Shown one piece after another: positions 10,322 through 22,400 of a stretch of 64,000 bases of DNA. The notes under the pieces were generated by a model. That model saw only the letters and a program-made list of their open reading frames with translations, did no database searches and was not told where the DNA came from. Location of the stretch: the NCBI GenBank assembly GCA_963383645.1, contig OY726560.1:148811052-148875051 (forward strand). Direction: 5' to 3'. The stretch is from Muscardinus avellanarius. Taxonomy: Eukaryota > Chordata > Mammalia > Rodentia > Gliridae. The position numbers were made by a program, and so were the translations under genes. The number at the start of each line of letters is the position of its first letter. The first letter of the stretch is position 1.

Positions 10322-10522
10322 ATTAGATCAGTGGTTCACAGCCCGACTCCCATCAGAACCACCTGGAGGGCTCTAAAATACTATCCCCAGTACCGCCTGG
10401 TCCCTAAGGATTCTGACTTGATTGGCTTGGGGCAGGTCCAGCCCTGGGAGCTTGTAAAAGACACTGAGGCCGTTCCAGTGTGGGGCGGGTTAGTGCTTCT
10501 CAAACGTTAGCAGCATCAGAAT
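10322..10522. mobile_element. MER5-like hAT DNA transposon remnant
   Basis: GATCAGTGGTTCACAGCC at one end, CACCTGGAGGGCT inside and GCTTCTCAAACGTTAGCAGCAT at the other fit a non-autonomous hAT (MER5-type) element. A nearly identical inverted copy is at 27435-27640. Confidence 0.55.
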
Positions 10523-10531
10523 TCCATGAAG

Positions 10532-10722
10532 AAAGCTGGGCATGGTGGCACATGCTTGTAATCCCAGCATTTGGGAGGTGAAGAGGATCGTGGTTCGCAG
10601 ACAGCCTCAGCTAATTAGCAAGGCCCTTTGCAACTCAGTGAGACCCTGTTTTAAAAAATAAAGAATAAAAAATAGGGTTGGGGTGTAGCTCGGAGGTACA
10701 AAGCCCTTGGTCCCATCCCCTG

Positions 10723-10768
<46 letters not shown>
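10532..10768 (+). mobile_element. B1-dID type SINE present only in the left arm
   Basis: Flanked by TCCATGAAG on both sides (10523-10531 and 10769-10777). The right arm has the undisturbed site (CTTCATGGA, 27427-27435). The SINE therefore inserted after the duplication. The tail is an (AC)n of about 20 units. Confidence 0.92.
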
Positions 10769-10770
<2 letters not shown>

Positions 10771-11040
10771 CATGAAGCACTCTTGGGCACATGAACTGCT
10801 GGCCCACACTTGTACATTCAGGTTTTGCAGGTCTAGGATGGGGCCAGAGGATCATTTCCCTTCCTAACAAGTTCTGCATTGGTGCAGATTCTGTGGGCCC
10901 AGATCCCTGGTTCCCCACAGGGGGCATCTGGAAATGTCTGCAGATATGTTGGCAGCCACAGCGGGCAGGGGCAGTGTAAGGGTTGCTCCTGCAGGCTGAT
11001 GGGGGCCAGAGATGTTGCTCAGCCTCTCACAGTGCCCAGG

Positions 11041-11533
11041 TGCTGGAGCAAGCCGGCAGAAGTACGGGTTCTGAAGAGAGGCGTGAGGATGAAGAATTTT
11101 TAATTCTAATGTGGGGGAGCTGCCAGCCTACTATCTCTACTGGCCGACCCCTATTCCTGGGTCAATATTTCCTACGGGTCGACGACTACGCCTGGGTCAG
11201 TATTCTCTATTGCGCCGATGCTCCTGGCCGACGCCTACTTCTGGGTCAATCTCATCTTTATTGTGCTGACTCTGGGTTTGTTTTTCCAGAGGTATTTATA
11301 CAGTCACAGGTCAATCAACATTCTCGTGCTATCACCACCAGAATACAATAAAGACCAATACAAAACACATACATTACAGATAGGTTAATCAGTACCCTTG
11401 TGGCATCACCACCTGATCCTCTCTCAGACCTTTTTGAACTTTCCATAACCCCAAATCTTGCTGACTCTGGGCGAAGGACAGTCAGCTGAGTCAGAGACAC
11501 CAATCTAGGGGAAAGCCTTAATGGCTCCCCACA
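11041..11533 (-). mobile_element. Solo LTR, ERVK/ERV2-type, left arm only
   Basis: Related to 1231-1692 with the same TG...CA ends, plus one extra repeat near its 5' half. The flanks are CCCAGG at 11035-11040 and 11534-11539, a 6-bp target duplication. The matching place in the right arm (27158-27166) lacks the LTR, so integration followed the duplication. Confidence 0.9.
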
Positions 11534-11699
11534 CCCAGGCCACCGTTCTCCAAGAATGATCTAGTCCTAGAAACTACAGGCCAGGGTGGAGAAGATCTGC
11601 ATTAGAACACTCAGTTCCTGAGCTGGCGAACAGAAGACAGACCACACCTGGGTTCTCAGCACCTATGCTCATCTCCAGCATCATGGTTTAGAGAAGAGA

Positions 11700-11790
11700 T
11701 TCCAGTACTTCTTGAAAAGATCTTTAAAGTGACTTTGAGTCAAAACCCCACACACAGCAGAAGTAATGCTGGCAATCTCTATTATCTCCC
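11700..11790 (+). repeat. Second copy of the 9075-9180 segment
   Basis: Both stretches share TTCC-A-TACTT-CTGAAAAGATCT and GCAGAAG-GATGCTGGCAATCTC in the same orientation, about 2.6 kb apart in the left arm. It marks a further local rearrangement. Confidence 0.5.
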
Positions 11791-12682
11791 AGTGTCTACT
11801 GTCTGGGGTGACTTTCCCTCTGGTTGTCCCTGAGCTCATGCCCCCCCCCCAGGAGGTTTGGGATGTTCTGCTGTGGATGTCTCACCCTCTGAGCACCTCA
11901 CGTCCCACACCACGCACTTGGCCACCTGCCCACACCTCTGTCTGCCCTGTCCAGGAGCCTGCCCTCCCCATAGCCAGGGCCCAGCACCTACCAGTGGCCA
12001 ATGGTGCTTTGGGCCAGAGCACTTGGTCCAGGGACAAGAAGGACCACATCTGACTTTAGATCATTGAGGAGAGGGACTTGTGGAAATGTTGGAGAGGGAT
12101 GGGGGATGCAGGTGGGGAGTGGAGAGGGAAGAGGTGGGGGAGAAAGTGATTCAAATTGCACTGTGCCCATGCATGCAGGTGCCGCCAGCAATCCAGCTGT
12201 TCTGCACGGGAGGGCTGAGTAGCAGGGTGGGAACTGATGAGAATCACACCGCGACCTGTGTGCCTGTCTGTTCATAGGACTAAGGACCTCACTAAGATGT
12301 ATAATCATAATTACAAGGCACCAATAAGAGTACAAAAGAGAGAGAAGGCTCACGTCCCGCCCACCCCTTGCTTGCTGGGGCCTCTGCCCCGGCTTGGAGC
12401 TGCACCCAGCTGAAGGAAGGATGCTCCTTCTGATAAGCACAAAGGCACCTTTGGATCCAGTGGCGGCCTGTGCAATGGTGTCTCCTGGGCTGTGAACAGT
12501 ACCTGCCTAAGCACAGGAGTCCCAGGGTCACACATGCTGCTATCTGTATTATTTGTATAAATGAACCTGATGTCTCAGCCCCCACACACAGGTCCCAGAG
12601 GCCCTCCCCTGCCTCCTGCAGGCCCTCTCCCAGGTAACTGTCATCCTGTCCAGAGGAGCCTTGTCCCTGCCTTCGGGCTCAC

Positions 12683-12806
12683 CTACTTAACACTGTGCAG
12701 CAGAAAAAGCGTGTGCCCAGGAAGGTCCGGCCATCCGGCCCATTAAACCACGGGGGCTTCATCTTCTGCAGACGTCTGCGCAGGTACAATCTCTTGCCTT
12801 CAACAA
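12683..12806 (-). pseudogene. KCNK18: Inverted, decayed copy of KCNK18 exon 2
   Basis: Read on the minus strand, this 124-nt stretch matches KCNK18 exon 2 with about 16 substitutions and a 5-nt deletion near the 3' end. It keeps an acceptor (CTCTCCAG) and a donor (GTGAGC) and has no stop inside the exon frame, but the deletion removes the Thr-Val of the first selectivity filter and shifts the frame. No exon 1 or exon 3 copy exists on this arm, so it cannot make a channel. It lies in the left arm of the large inverted duplication. Confidence 0.9.
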
Positions 12807-13599
12807 CTGGAGAGAGACAGAGTGAGTTAAAGGCACCGCCTTCAAGATTGTCCTGCCTGGGGAGAAGGTGGGTTTCCCCAAACACCAGCAGCCCCCACCT
12901 CCACCTCAACAACACCAAAGGAAGGTCCCTGGTGCTCCTTTGAAATGTTTCTGCGGCCCAGGTCCTGCTGCTGGTCTCTGAGGACACATGGAGGCCACAG
13001 AACCCCAGGACAAGAGGCCTTAATGGACGGGCATGGCCTGAACCCCGCCCGGGAGCCTTAGGAGCGTCTTCACTGCCCACCTCCCTTTCTTTCACTGTTC
13101 ACAGAAAGATCAAACCTCTACTCTCTCTTTTTCTCTCTCTCAGGGGATTCTAAAGAATTGAAAGCAAGCTGCTTATAGGAAAGGCCGGCTGGAATGTGGC
13201 TGGAAGTTGAATCCGCAGCGGAGGGTGTGGTGGTCTCCCTGGCACCAGGGCCCTCTCTTCCAGGCTGGGGAGGAAGCCTTGGCCTCCGCAGGGCTGGCCC
13301 CAGGGCCAGGGCGGGGCCAGAACCTGGACCTCACAGAGGTCCCCAAGGAGCTCTGTTGCCTGTGCGGCCTGTGGGCCTCGGGACCCCAGAAGCTGCCTGC
13401 TGCTCGGGTAAGGTTGGAAGAGGACGGCACCAGCCCGGCACATGGGGGATGTCGCCGCTTGTGGGATGCGCCAGCCTCAGGGCCGCACACCTGCAGGCCA
13501 GACACTGCTCCACCCTGACTGGCTCCCATAGCCCTGGATAAGGCTGCTTTCTGAGCCTCAGTTTCCCTTCGGGGAGGCAGCACGGCAAGGTGGGGTAAG

Positions 13600-13760
13600 G
13601 CTCAGACTCCGGCACTCCCTGCCTCCACTTCCCTAGTTGTGAACACCAACAAGTTGCTTCACCTCCAAGCCTGTTTCCTAATCTGCACGAGGAGGTAATT
13701 CACACCCAAGGCAAGGGGCTCTGGGAGCATTCAGTGAGATACTGTGTGCACGGGGTTGGC
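13600..13760 (+). mobile_element. MIR SINE (copy in left arm)
   Basis: Has the MIR core pattern: AAGTTGCTTCACCTCCAAGCC-TGTTTCCTAATCTGCA and GAGCATTCAGTGAGATA. It has an almost identical inverted partner at 20185-20345. Confidence 0.6.
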
Positions 13761-14459
13761 CCAGGGTCCACCTGAGCTCACCCCCACTGACCAGGTTCAC
13801 CTCCCATACACATCAGTCCAGTGGCAGCTGAGCAGCCCCTGCTGTGCGACAGGACCTGGGAAACCTTTTAAAATGAGACTCCTGCCCAGCCTCAGGGGTC
13901 CAGACAGAGCAGGTCTGGGGAGAGCCCAGGGTGGGGGAGCGTTGGAGACGAGCTCCTGGATGAGCCGATGTCCACGCTGGTGGAGGGACTGACTAGCGGG
14001 AGTCCAGGCCACAGCGCCCTGAGTGTGCAGGCCTCAGATTGTGGGTCCTCTTCTCTCCAGAGCCCTGGCCAGGGCTCTGCTGCCATGGGTCACACAGCAA
14101 GCGGGGAGTCAGCCGGTCAGAACCGGGCCCCAGTTCTTCTCAAGCCCTGCCCTGCTCTAGCGCACTGCAGAGGAGGCCTTCACCACCACACGCACGTGGG
14201 AGAGGAGGGGTGCTGCCCCCCATCCTGGGACCCAGGCTCAGTTAGGAGGGCTCCCTGAGTGCCAGTCCTGGGAGTCGAATCTCAGGTGTGGCTGGCCTAT
14301 GCGGGCACCCCGTGTTCTTCCTGCACTCTTCGTAGCCGCCTTGAGAGGCCCCCCACTTAGCTCCCACTCTCCAGAAGAGAAACCGAGGCCCAGAGGAAAG
14401 TCGCTGGCTGAAGTTGCCCTGGACTGCGGAGGATACAGCAGGCGGCTCCCAGCCCAGGG

Positions 14460-16070
14460 GCAGCTTTAATAAGGAGCAGCTTTAATAAAATCTTTCTTTA
14501 GAGATGACTTCACATCCCGTGGGTAGTTTTCCCCGTCATTGGAGGGTAGCATAAGGAGAGTCTACAGGTAAAATACACGTAAAAAGGATTTGGGAACTTT
14601 AAATACTGCACGAGTTCAAAAGTTGCCATTTCTGTTCCTGTGGCTGTGGTTATTGTTGTTGTTGTTTTATTCTAGAACTTTGAGATTTAGTGAGTTCTAC
14701 TCCTCCTGTTGGCTGATTTCATGCCAATTGGGAAGCAGACATTAATGCCAGAGAGGAACACCCCTGTCCGTTAATTACTGATAAAGTTGTATTTGTGAAA
14801 ATGACCTTAATTTGAGGTCAGTGTCAGGGATCTATTGTTGGACACCGCTGCCCTCAGCAAGACCACTACTGCTATGATGTTTGAGTCTAGCCAGTGGGAA
14901 AAAGAAAAAGAGAAAGAGAAAAAGAAGGGCATGCACCTTTCCTTCTAAGGCAGGGCATGGAAATCTCACGAATTACCTTTTATCACATCCCATTTGCCAG
15001 AAGCTGACCACATGACCACATCCAGCTGTTGGTTCTTCCCTGGTACTACAAGTGTTACATGGACACAAGGTTTATTGTAGTTAAAGTACATTTCTCAGTC
15101 TTCTTTGCAGCCTGATGTGAACATGTGACTTGCCTAGCGTCCAGGCTAGCATATTCAGAGTGCCCAAAGTTTACTGTCCATTCATTAATTTTGCCAGCAT
15201 AGCAATTAAATTTGCCAGCATAGATTGAATTGTGTTTCAGAATTGATCGTGGAAACCTTAGAGCTGTCAGGATGGGTTCTGTCCTGATAAAATTAAGAGG
15301 GACTTTGTTGGTAGCCTGAGAACCCTAATACCATTTTAATAACTTAGGTCACAACCACCACACTAAGTGATGAACTGAATGTTTGAGTGTGTTCAATAAA
15401 GGAAATAATCAAGTCTAGGTATTTCAACGGGAAGGTATTTAATATGGGGTAATAGGTGCTCTAAAACACAAGAAAATGCCAAGAAGCAGGTTCTCAGCTG
15501 GTCCTCCTGGAGTAACACCAAGGACTGATTGCCCCAGGGAAGTAAAAATCTAGATGGCTGCTTTTAGAAACCCTGGGTTCCAGGTAACATGCAGTAGCTG
15601 AAATCCAGAGACCAGGCGGCTGGGATCAGAATGCTACCCACTCTGCAATGCCTTTGGAACACTCAGGAGACTGGAGAATATGCACGGTGACACAGCCCTG
15701 CAGAAACTGCGGGTCTCTGTGACTCTCTCTCCCCTTTCCCACTGGCTAAAGTCAGACATGATGGTGGTAGTCAGCTTGTCGGGGGTGGGGACAGAGTAAA
15801 ACCAGTAAGGGACCTGGCTTGAATGGAGCAGAGCCACGCCACCTAGACCACCTGCCAGACAGTTACATGAGAGGAGAATAGCATTCTATCTTATTCCTGT
15901 AACCTCCTCAAGATACCAGTAGTATTTTGTGTCTGCATATGTTGGAATACCCAGGGCTAAGCTCCAAAGGGACACTCTCTAATGGCTAACAAAAGAGACA
16001 ACTGCCAGTTCACCCCAGAGCCCAGGAGGATAATATTTTGGGGACCAAAAAATTGTTGCAAAGATGACGT
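14460..16070. other. Non-coding spacer sequence
   Basis: AT-richer than the arms. There is a (GAAA)-like patch near 14898-14926 and degraded repeat-like sequence that I cannot classify. No gene was seen. Confidence 0.4.
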
Positions 16071-16074
16071 GACT

Positions 16075-16425
16075 CATGTTACTCAGGTTTCTGCTGCCAA
16101 TACAAATACCTGAGACAATCAACTCATGAAGAGAAATGGATGTTTTGGCTCATAGACTGGGGGGTTCGTGGTAGGTGGGCCTCAGTGCTTTGGGTCTGGA
16201 CCAGGTAGCACATCATGGTAGAGGTGCGTAGAGGAGAGAACCACTCAACTCATGGCCAAGGAGCAAGACACAGAAAGGGAGGCTAGGGAAGGCCTGCAGA
16301 GACCTAAAGATCGCCTATTAGGCTATGTACCTCTTAACATGTCTACCACCTCCCAATAGCACTGTGCTGGGGACCAAGTCTTTAGCACATGGGGCTTTAA
16401 CTGCTAGCTGATAATGTTGGAACAA
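16075..16425 (-). mobile_element. MaLR (MST/MLT-like) LTR
   Basis: Reads TACAAATACCTGAGACAATC ... TGTTTTGGCTCATAGACTGG ... CACCTCCCAATAGCAC ... ACATGGGGCTTTAAC, the antisense MaLR LTR pattern. Confidence 0.65.
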
Positions 16426-16458
16426 TCAGGCATGCATGCTTACATAGTTCAAAAGAAG

Positions 16459-16590
16459 AGAGAGAAATAAAGAAATAAATAAAGAAAGAAAGAAAGAAAG
16501 GAGAAAGAAAGTAAGAGAGAAAGAAGGAAGAAAGAGGAAGGAAGGAAGGAAGGAAGGAAGGAAGGAAGGAAGGAAGGAAGGAAGGAAGGT
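16459..16590 (+). repeat. Purine simple repeats (GAAA)n / (GGAA)n
   Basis: AAAG units followed by about 11 GGAA units. All-purine on the + strand. Confidence 0.95.
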
Positions 16591-17312
16591 CATACCTTAC
16601 CATAAATTAAGTTAGTATGGGTCACAGACTTAAGTTTAAAGCACAAAAATAAAATACTTCTTAGACAAAAACAGTAGAAAACCAAGAGAATTCAGGGCCA
16701 GGCAAAGGATCTTTGTGCCTGACCTCGTCTAGGAGGGAGGCTGGATGCAGGCGGGATGGAGGGCACCATCGCACAGGGCAATGGGAGTTTGGAGGCCTGC
16801 AAATCTGGCTTCCTCTTTCTTCAGAGCTGTTTAGGCTGCTTTCCACATGGAACTGAAAAATGGCACAAATCAATACCTTTGCTGTCTTCTGCCCCCAGAC
16901 TCTGGGGTCTGCAGGGTCAGAAGCCCTGGTTTCCAAGGGAAACATACTCACCCGAAAACCCATCAATGGGTTCATTAAACTCTACCATATGACAGATGCC
17001 TGGGCACTTAAGGATCCTAGTGTCCAGAGTCAACAAGCAAGAAAAGGGTAGAAGCTTTTCAGGGACAAAGGACTTGGTCAGAGGTTGCAGGTCAGGCAGC
17101 TTCCTGCAATGAGGGGGAGAACATGGACCAGGTGACCCAGGTGGGCTCCTCTTGGTACTGCTTACCCCACTGTGTCTGGGAGTGGACAAGCACAAGCAAC
17201 CCCAACCCTTAAAAAATACGGTGACCAAGGGTCTAGAGCCCCAAGAATGAGGGTTTGGTGGGTCTTGACATCAGGTGAGCCTCAGAGGCCACTAGAAAAG
17301 GCCACTCCCAAA

Positions 17313-17509
17313 GGCTGGGCACGATGGCGCTTGCTTGTAATCCCAGCATTTGGGAGTCTGAGACAGGAGGATCACAGGTCCGAGAACAGCCTAAGCTACT
17401 TAGTGAGGCCCTCTGTAATTTAGTGAGACTCTTTTTCAAAATAAATAATAAAAAATAGGGATGGGGATGCAGCTCGGAGGATGAATGCCCCTTGGTTTCA
17501 TCCCCAGTA

Positions 17510-17546
<37 letters not shown>
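17313..17546 (+). mobile_element. B1-dID type SINE with (CA)n
   Basis: GGCTGGGCACGATGGCGCTTGC ... GGATGCAGCTCGGAGGATGAAT ... CCCCAGTACCA then (CA)n 17511-17546. Confidence 0.88.
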
Positions 17547-17547
<1 letters not shown>

Positions 17548-18270
17548 CAGATGGCAATGGGGAGGTTGAATGGGCACTGAAGGAAGGAGGTGACAGGGTC
17601 AGCTGTAGCCTTGAGACCAACTGTAGCAACAATACATTTTGTCCTGGGAACCCTCCATCTTCCAAGTTTGCCTTTGGGAATCCATACAACTTTGAAATAA
17701 CTATACAAACTTAATGTTCTTGAATTCATAATTTCTCCAAGGTGTTTCAAATGCCTGAATCATTGCACTAGTCAACTTACCTTCGCAGCTAACTGCTGGT
17801 AGAAAGTGCAATATGAACAGCCAGCCACCTTGCCCCAAAGGCTGCCTGCACACATCTCCTTCCCACTTAGGGCCTGAGTGACCCAGTGCTAAGAGCCAAG
17901 CTTAGAGCTTCCTCAGGCCGCCACCCCTGTCTGGCTGATCCTCTGGGAAGCAGACACTGAGACAGAGTTATTAAGGATGCTTTATTGAGAAGTAAGACCA
18001 GAGAAAGGAGAAGGGAGGAGGCGGGATGGAAGGGAGAGCCTTCGATTCCAGTGAGATCCGACAGTCTCTGTGCATCAACAGGGAGCCCTGGAGCAAGGGT
18101 TGTGCCATGGAAGAGTTCTGCTCTGAGCAGAAATGGGGAGACTCTTGTACCCCTGTCCTGCTCAGCCACTGGACAGGGGGCTCTGACAAGGCTGCAAAGC
18201 AGAACAAATCCTGAAAGAACAGGCTGGGGCTGCCATGAACCACGCTTCTATAAGCAGCAGAGGGATGCCT

Positions 18271-18400
<130 letters not shown>

Positions 18401-18402
18401 CC

Positions 18403-18482
18403 TTCTCAGTACTAGGGATGAAACCCAGGGCCCTGAGCATGCAAGGCAAACGCTCCACCACAGAGCGACACCCCAGCCCCCA
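18403..18482 (-). mobile_element. ID-type SINE half, minus strand
   Basis: AGTACTAGGGATGAAACCC through CAAACGCTCCACCACAGAGC to ACACCCCAGCCCC is a reversed tRNA-like ID element. The adjacent pyrimidine run is its mutated A/G-rich tail. Confidence 0.8.
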
Positions 18483-18679
18483 TGCTTCCTTTCCTGATGA
18501 ATGACATGACATCATGCACCTCCTTGTCTGTCACCCAGGCACAGTTTCCTCATGGCAGAGCCAAGACCCTGCAGTGAGCCCCCTGCACAGCATGCTGAAG
18601 CCCCTGGGCTGGAGCAGCTCAGATGCTGCCCAAAGCTAAGGGTCAAGGACCTGTACTCCTCCAACCGTGAGCCCAAGGC

Positions 18680-19192
18680 CTGGGCCAGGATGTTTCAGTC
18701 CAATAATTAGAATTAGGGCCAATAATTAGATCCACACAGGATAGAGAGCCTCTGGAAACTAGAGTTTTGTCTGCACTTAACTCATGCAGAGGACCAAGTC
18801 CACTGGGCCAGGGATGTCACAGAAAACCCCTAGCACAGTCACTTGATCAGAAACCAAAACTTGGGTTTGGAATTTGGAAGTGGAAACTACAGTTTCAGGG
18901 AGGAAACAATAGCCACGTCATTCTCGCAAAGCCCCTGCCAGGCAGGGCCAGGCCTGGTCAAGTGAATCAATAGCAATTTGGGGTCTAGCGGGGGCACCGT
19001 CTGAGTAATTCCGATGAGTGAGCATGATGGGTTCCGGTGCTTCTGAGTCCTGGGGGACGCGCGCGTTCACTATCCACTTAGCGCTGAAGTCTGGTCCTCT
19101 CCAGCCACTCCCACCGCCCGCCCTCTGGCGGGGCTCAGGCGCTCCAGCCTCTGCCAGGGCTCCTCCTGACCTGCTGCACAGACTCTGGGAGG
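18680..19192 (+). promoter_or_regulatory. KCNK18: KCNK18 proximal upstream region
   Basis: Single-copy sequence immediately upstream of the KCNK18 ATG. I see no convincing TATA box. The last 190 bp are GC-rich and carry a CTCF-like motif on the minus strand at 19119-19131 (CGCCCTCTGGCGG). The transcription start cannot be placed. Confidence 0.4.
19119..19131 (-). promoter_or_regulatory. CTCF-like motif upstream of KCNK18
   Basis: CGCCCTCTGGCGG; the minus strand reads CCGCCAGAGGGCG. It lies 62 bp before the ATG. Confidence 0.4.
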
Positions 19193-19415
19193 ATGGAGGC
19201 TCAGGGGCAGCCCCGGGCCAGGAGGTGCTGCCCCGAGGCCATGGGCAAGCTCCTGCCCGGCCTCTGCTTTCTCGGCTGCCTGGTCACCTACGCGCTGCTG
19301 GGCGCCGCGCTCTTCTCTGCCATCGAGGGCCGCCCAGACCTGGAGGCAGAGGACAACCCTGAGTTCACAGATTTCCTGGACGAGCTGTGCGGCATCCTGA
19401 GCTGCAACAGGACAG
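19193..19415 (+). CDS. KCNK18: KCNK18 coding exon 1
   Basis: Encodes residues 1-74 plus the first base of codon 75: the N-terminus, TM1 and the start of the extracellular cap. It ends ...CNRT followed by donor GTAGGT. The exon lies in the single-copy spacer of the large inverted repeat; homology between the arms starts about 65 bp downstream of its donor. Confidence 0.95.
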
Positions 19416-22400
19416 GTAGGTGCCTCCCCCTGCGGGCAGCCTTCTCCCCAGGGTGGAGGCTGCTCCTGGGGGCAGGAGCCTGGGGCTGGGAGCCGCCTGC
19501 TGTATCCTCCGCAGTCCAGGGCAACTTCAGCCAGCGACTTTCCTCTGAGCCTCGGTTTGTCTTCTGGAGAGTAGAGAGCTAAGTGGGGGGCCTCTCAGGG
19601 CGGCTACGAAGAGTGCAGGAAGAACACGGGGTGCCCCACCTAGGCCAGTCACGCCTGAGATTCAACTCCCAGGACTGGCACTCAGGGAGCCCTCCTAACT
19701 GAGCCTGGGTCCCAGGATGGGGGGCAGCACCCCTCCTCTCCCACGTGCGTGTGGTGGTGAAGGCCTCCTCTGCAGTGGGCTAGAGCAGGGCAGGGCTTGA
19801 GAAGAACTGGGGCCCGGTTCTGACCGGCTGACTCCCCTCTTGCTGTGTGACCCATGACAGCAAAGCCCTGGCCAGGGCCCTGAGAGAAGGGGACCCACAA
19901 TCTGAGGCCTGCACACTCAGGGCGCTGTGGCCTGGACTCCTGCTAGTCAGTCCCTCCCCCAGCACAGACATCGGCTCATCCAGGAGCTCGTCTCCAACGC
20001 TCCCCCACCCTGGGCTCTCCCCAGACCTGCTCTGTCTGGACCCCTGAGGCTGGGCGGGAGTCTCATTTTAAAAGGTTTCCCAGGTCCTGTCGCACAGCAG
20101 GGGCTGCTCAGCTGCCACTGGACTGATGTGTATGGGAGGTGAACCTGGTCAGTGGGGGTGAGCTCAGGTGGACCCTGGGCCAACCCCGTGCGCACAGTAT
20201 CTCACTGAATGCTCCCAGAGCCCCTTGCCTTGGGTGTGAATTACCTCCTCGTGCAGATTAGGAAACAGGCTTGGAGGTGAAGCAACTTGTTGGTGTTCAC
20301 AACTAGGGAAGTGGAGGCAGGGAGTGCCGGAGTCTGAGCCTTACCCCACCTTGCCGTACTGCCTCCCCGAAGGGAAACTGAGGCTCAGAAAGCAGCCTTA
20401 TCCAGGGCTATGGGAGCCAGTCAGGGTGGAGCAGTGTCTGGCCTGCAGGTGTGCGGCCCTGAGGCTGGCGCATCCCACAAGCGGCGACATCCCCCATGTG
20501 CCGGGCTGGTGCCGTCCTCTTCCAACCTTACCCGAGCAGCAGGCAGCTTCTGGGGTCCCGAGGCCCACAGGCCGCACAGGCAACAGAGCTCCTTGGGGAC
20601 CTCTGTGAGGTCCAGGTTCTGGCCCCGCCCTGGCCCTGGGGCCAGCCCTGCGGAGGCCAAGGCTTCCTCCCCAGCCTGGAAGAGAGGGCCCTGGTGCCAG
20701 GGAGACCACCACACCCTCCGCTGCGGATTCAATTTCCAGCCACATTCCAGCCGGCCTTTCCTATAAGCAGCTTGCTTTCAATTCTTTAGAATCCCCTGAG
20801 AGAGAGAAAAAGAGAGAGTAGAGGTTTGATCTTTCTGTGAACAGTGAAAGAAAGGGAGGTGGGCAGTGAAGACTCTCCTAAGGCTGTCCCTCCAACCTGT
20901 CCCTCCGGCCTGTCCCTCCGGCCTGTCCCTTGGGCCCTCTTATCCTGGGGGCTCTGTGGCCTCCTGGTGTCCACTTGAAAGGAGGACCAAGGCCTAGCAC
21001 TGGTGTTGAGACCACAGGGGTGTGCTTGGGGAAAACCCGCCCTCTTGGGGCAGGACAATCTTGATGGGCCGTGGCTCTCCTCACCCCGGCTCTTTCTCTA
21101 GTTGTGGAAGGCAAGAGACTGGACCTGCGCAAACATCTGCAGAAGATGAAGCCCCAGTGGTTTAATGGGCCGGAAGACTGGACCTTCCTGAGCGCGCTCT
21201 TCTTCTGCTGCACGGTGTTCAGTACCGTGGGTGAGTGCCAGGGTGGGGGCAGGCCCCCAGGGCCACCTCTGGCCAGGACCACAGCCTGCCTGGGAGAGGG
21301 CCTGACAGGGTGGGGGAGGCAGCTGTGAGCGGATGCTGGGACATCCGATTCCTTCAGCTCTAGTGGCTGTGACGTGCCCTGGCCCCTGGGGCTGCCTGTG
21401 CTCAGGTGGGCACTGGCTCCAGTGCAGAGGAAGTAGTGATCAGGGCTGCCACTCATCCCAAAGCTGCCTTTGTGCACAGCAGGAGTGTCCTTCCTTCAGC
21501 TGGGTGCAGTCTCAAGCCCCCCCAGCAGGATGGACAGGACCCCCCAGCAGCCCATGAACCCCCGAGGTCAGCGACCACTTTTGCGGGAGATCACTGGACT
21601 GGGATCAGCTGGATATGGTCCTTCTTGTCCCTGGACCAAGTGCTCTCGCACAAAGCACTGTCAGCTGCGACGGACCAGCCCCGTCGGCACTGAAACCGCT
21701 GGGACTTAGTTCCTGGAAGATGGGCAAAAGGCTTCGGCTGTTTTCTGCAGAGGCTTTTTCTGCGCGATTCTCCTCCCTTATCAAATAAAACTCCTTCAAG
21801 TCCCCGTTCACAATGCTAAACGTGGGGATTCACCCCCGGGGCTTGGGAAAGAGAAATCTGAAATGACTGGACCGGACAATTGCCTCCTCTCATGCAACTG
21901 ACCCAGTTTATTTTCCAAAATCAAGATTTGTACCCTTCCAGTGAGATTCCTAGTAGAAAAGTGTAAATACCAAAGAACAATAGTGAAGCATAGAGTGAAG
22001 GACATGTAAATCACCAACCATAAACAAGACAGAAGGCCTGTGACGTCACAGGTCTTTTATGACTGAGATCAGCCCCCTGACCTTGCAGGTGGGTCTTTAT
22101 GATTAAGATTATCCCCCTGACCCTGCAAGTGGGTCTTAGGGGACAAATTCTGGAAAGGATAAGAATTACACCCAGAGTTTTTGGAGAATTTGGCTTTTAG
22201 AATCTCTTTTAACCCTTTCTGTTCCTTAGGCTTTGTCCATGTCTTCCTCTCTCTAGTAACTTCTTTGAGCTGGATGGGGACGAAATTGGAGGTTCCAGCG
22301 TTCATACATGTAGTTGGCATGGGGGAATCCGTGTCATGTACGTCTATGATGATCCAGAGGATTGCGATGGATGTCTGCCAGATTCTGTCTGCAATACCAT

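Larger units (their letters stand above)
8390..14455 (-). repeat. Left arm of large inverted duplication (copy of KCNK18 intron 1-exon 2-intron 2)
   Basis: Its reverse complement aligns in order with 19480-29690. Matched pairs include 8390-8480 with 29600-29690, 9176-9373 with 28630-28830, 9900-10520 with 27435-28055, 11766-11990 with 23780-24000, 12000-12500 with 21380-21650, the exon 2 copy with 21102-21230, and 13060-14455 with 19480-20885. This arm alone carries a SINE (10532-10768) and an LTR (11041-11533). It lacks about 2.1 kb (21662-23780) and about 2.7 kb (24000-26760) found in the right arm. Confidence 0.9.

Noticed and set aside
12679..14258. Several 60-140 codon frames repeated on both arms of the large inverted repeat
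   Set aside because: They recur as mirror images at 19.4-21.1 kb because the DNA is duplicated. Only the exon 2 piece has known coding content.
18403..18482. tRNA gene
   Set aside because: The A- and B-box-like words belong to the tRNA-derived ID half of a SINE; no cloverleaf is intact.
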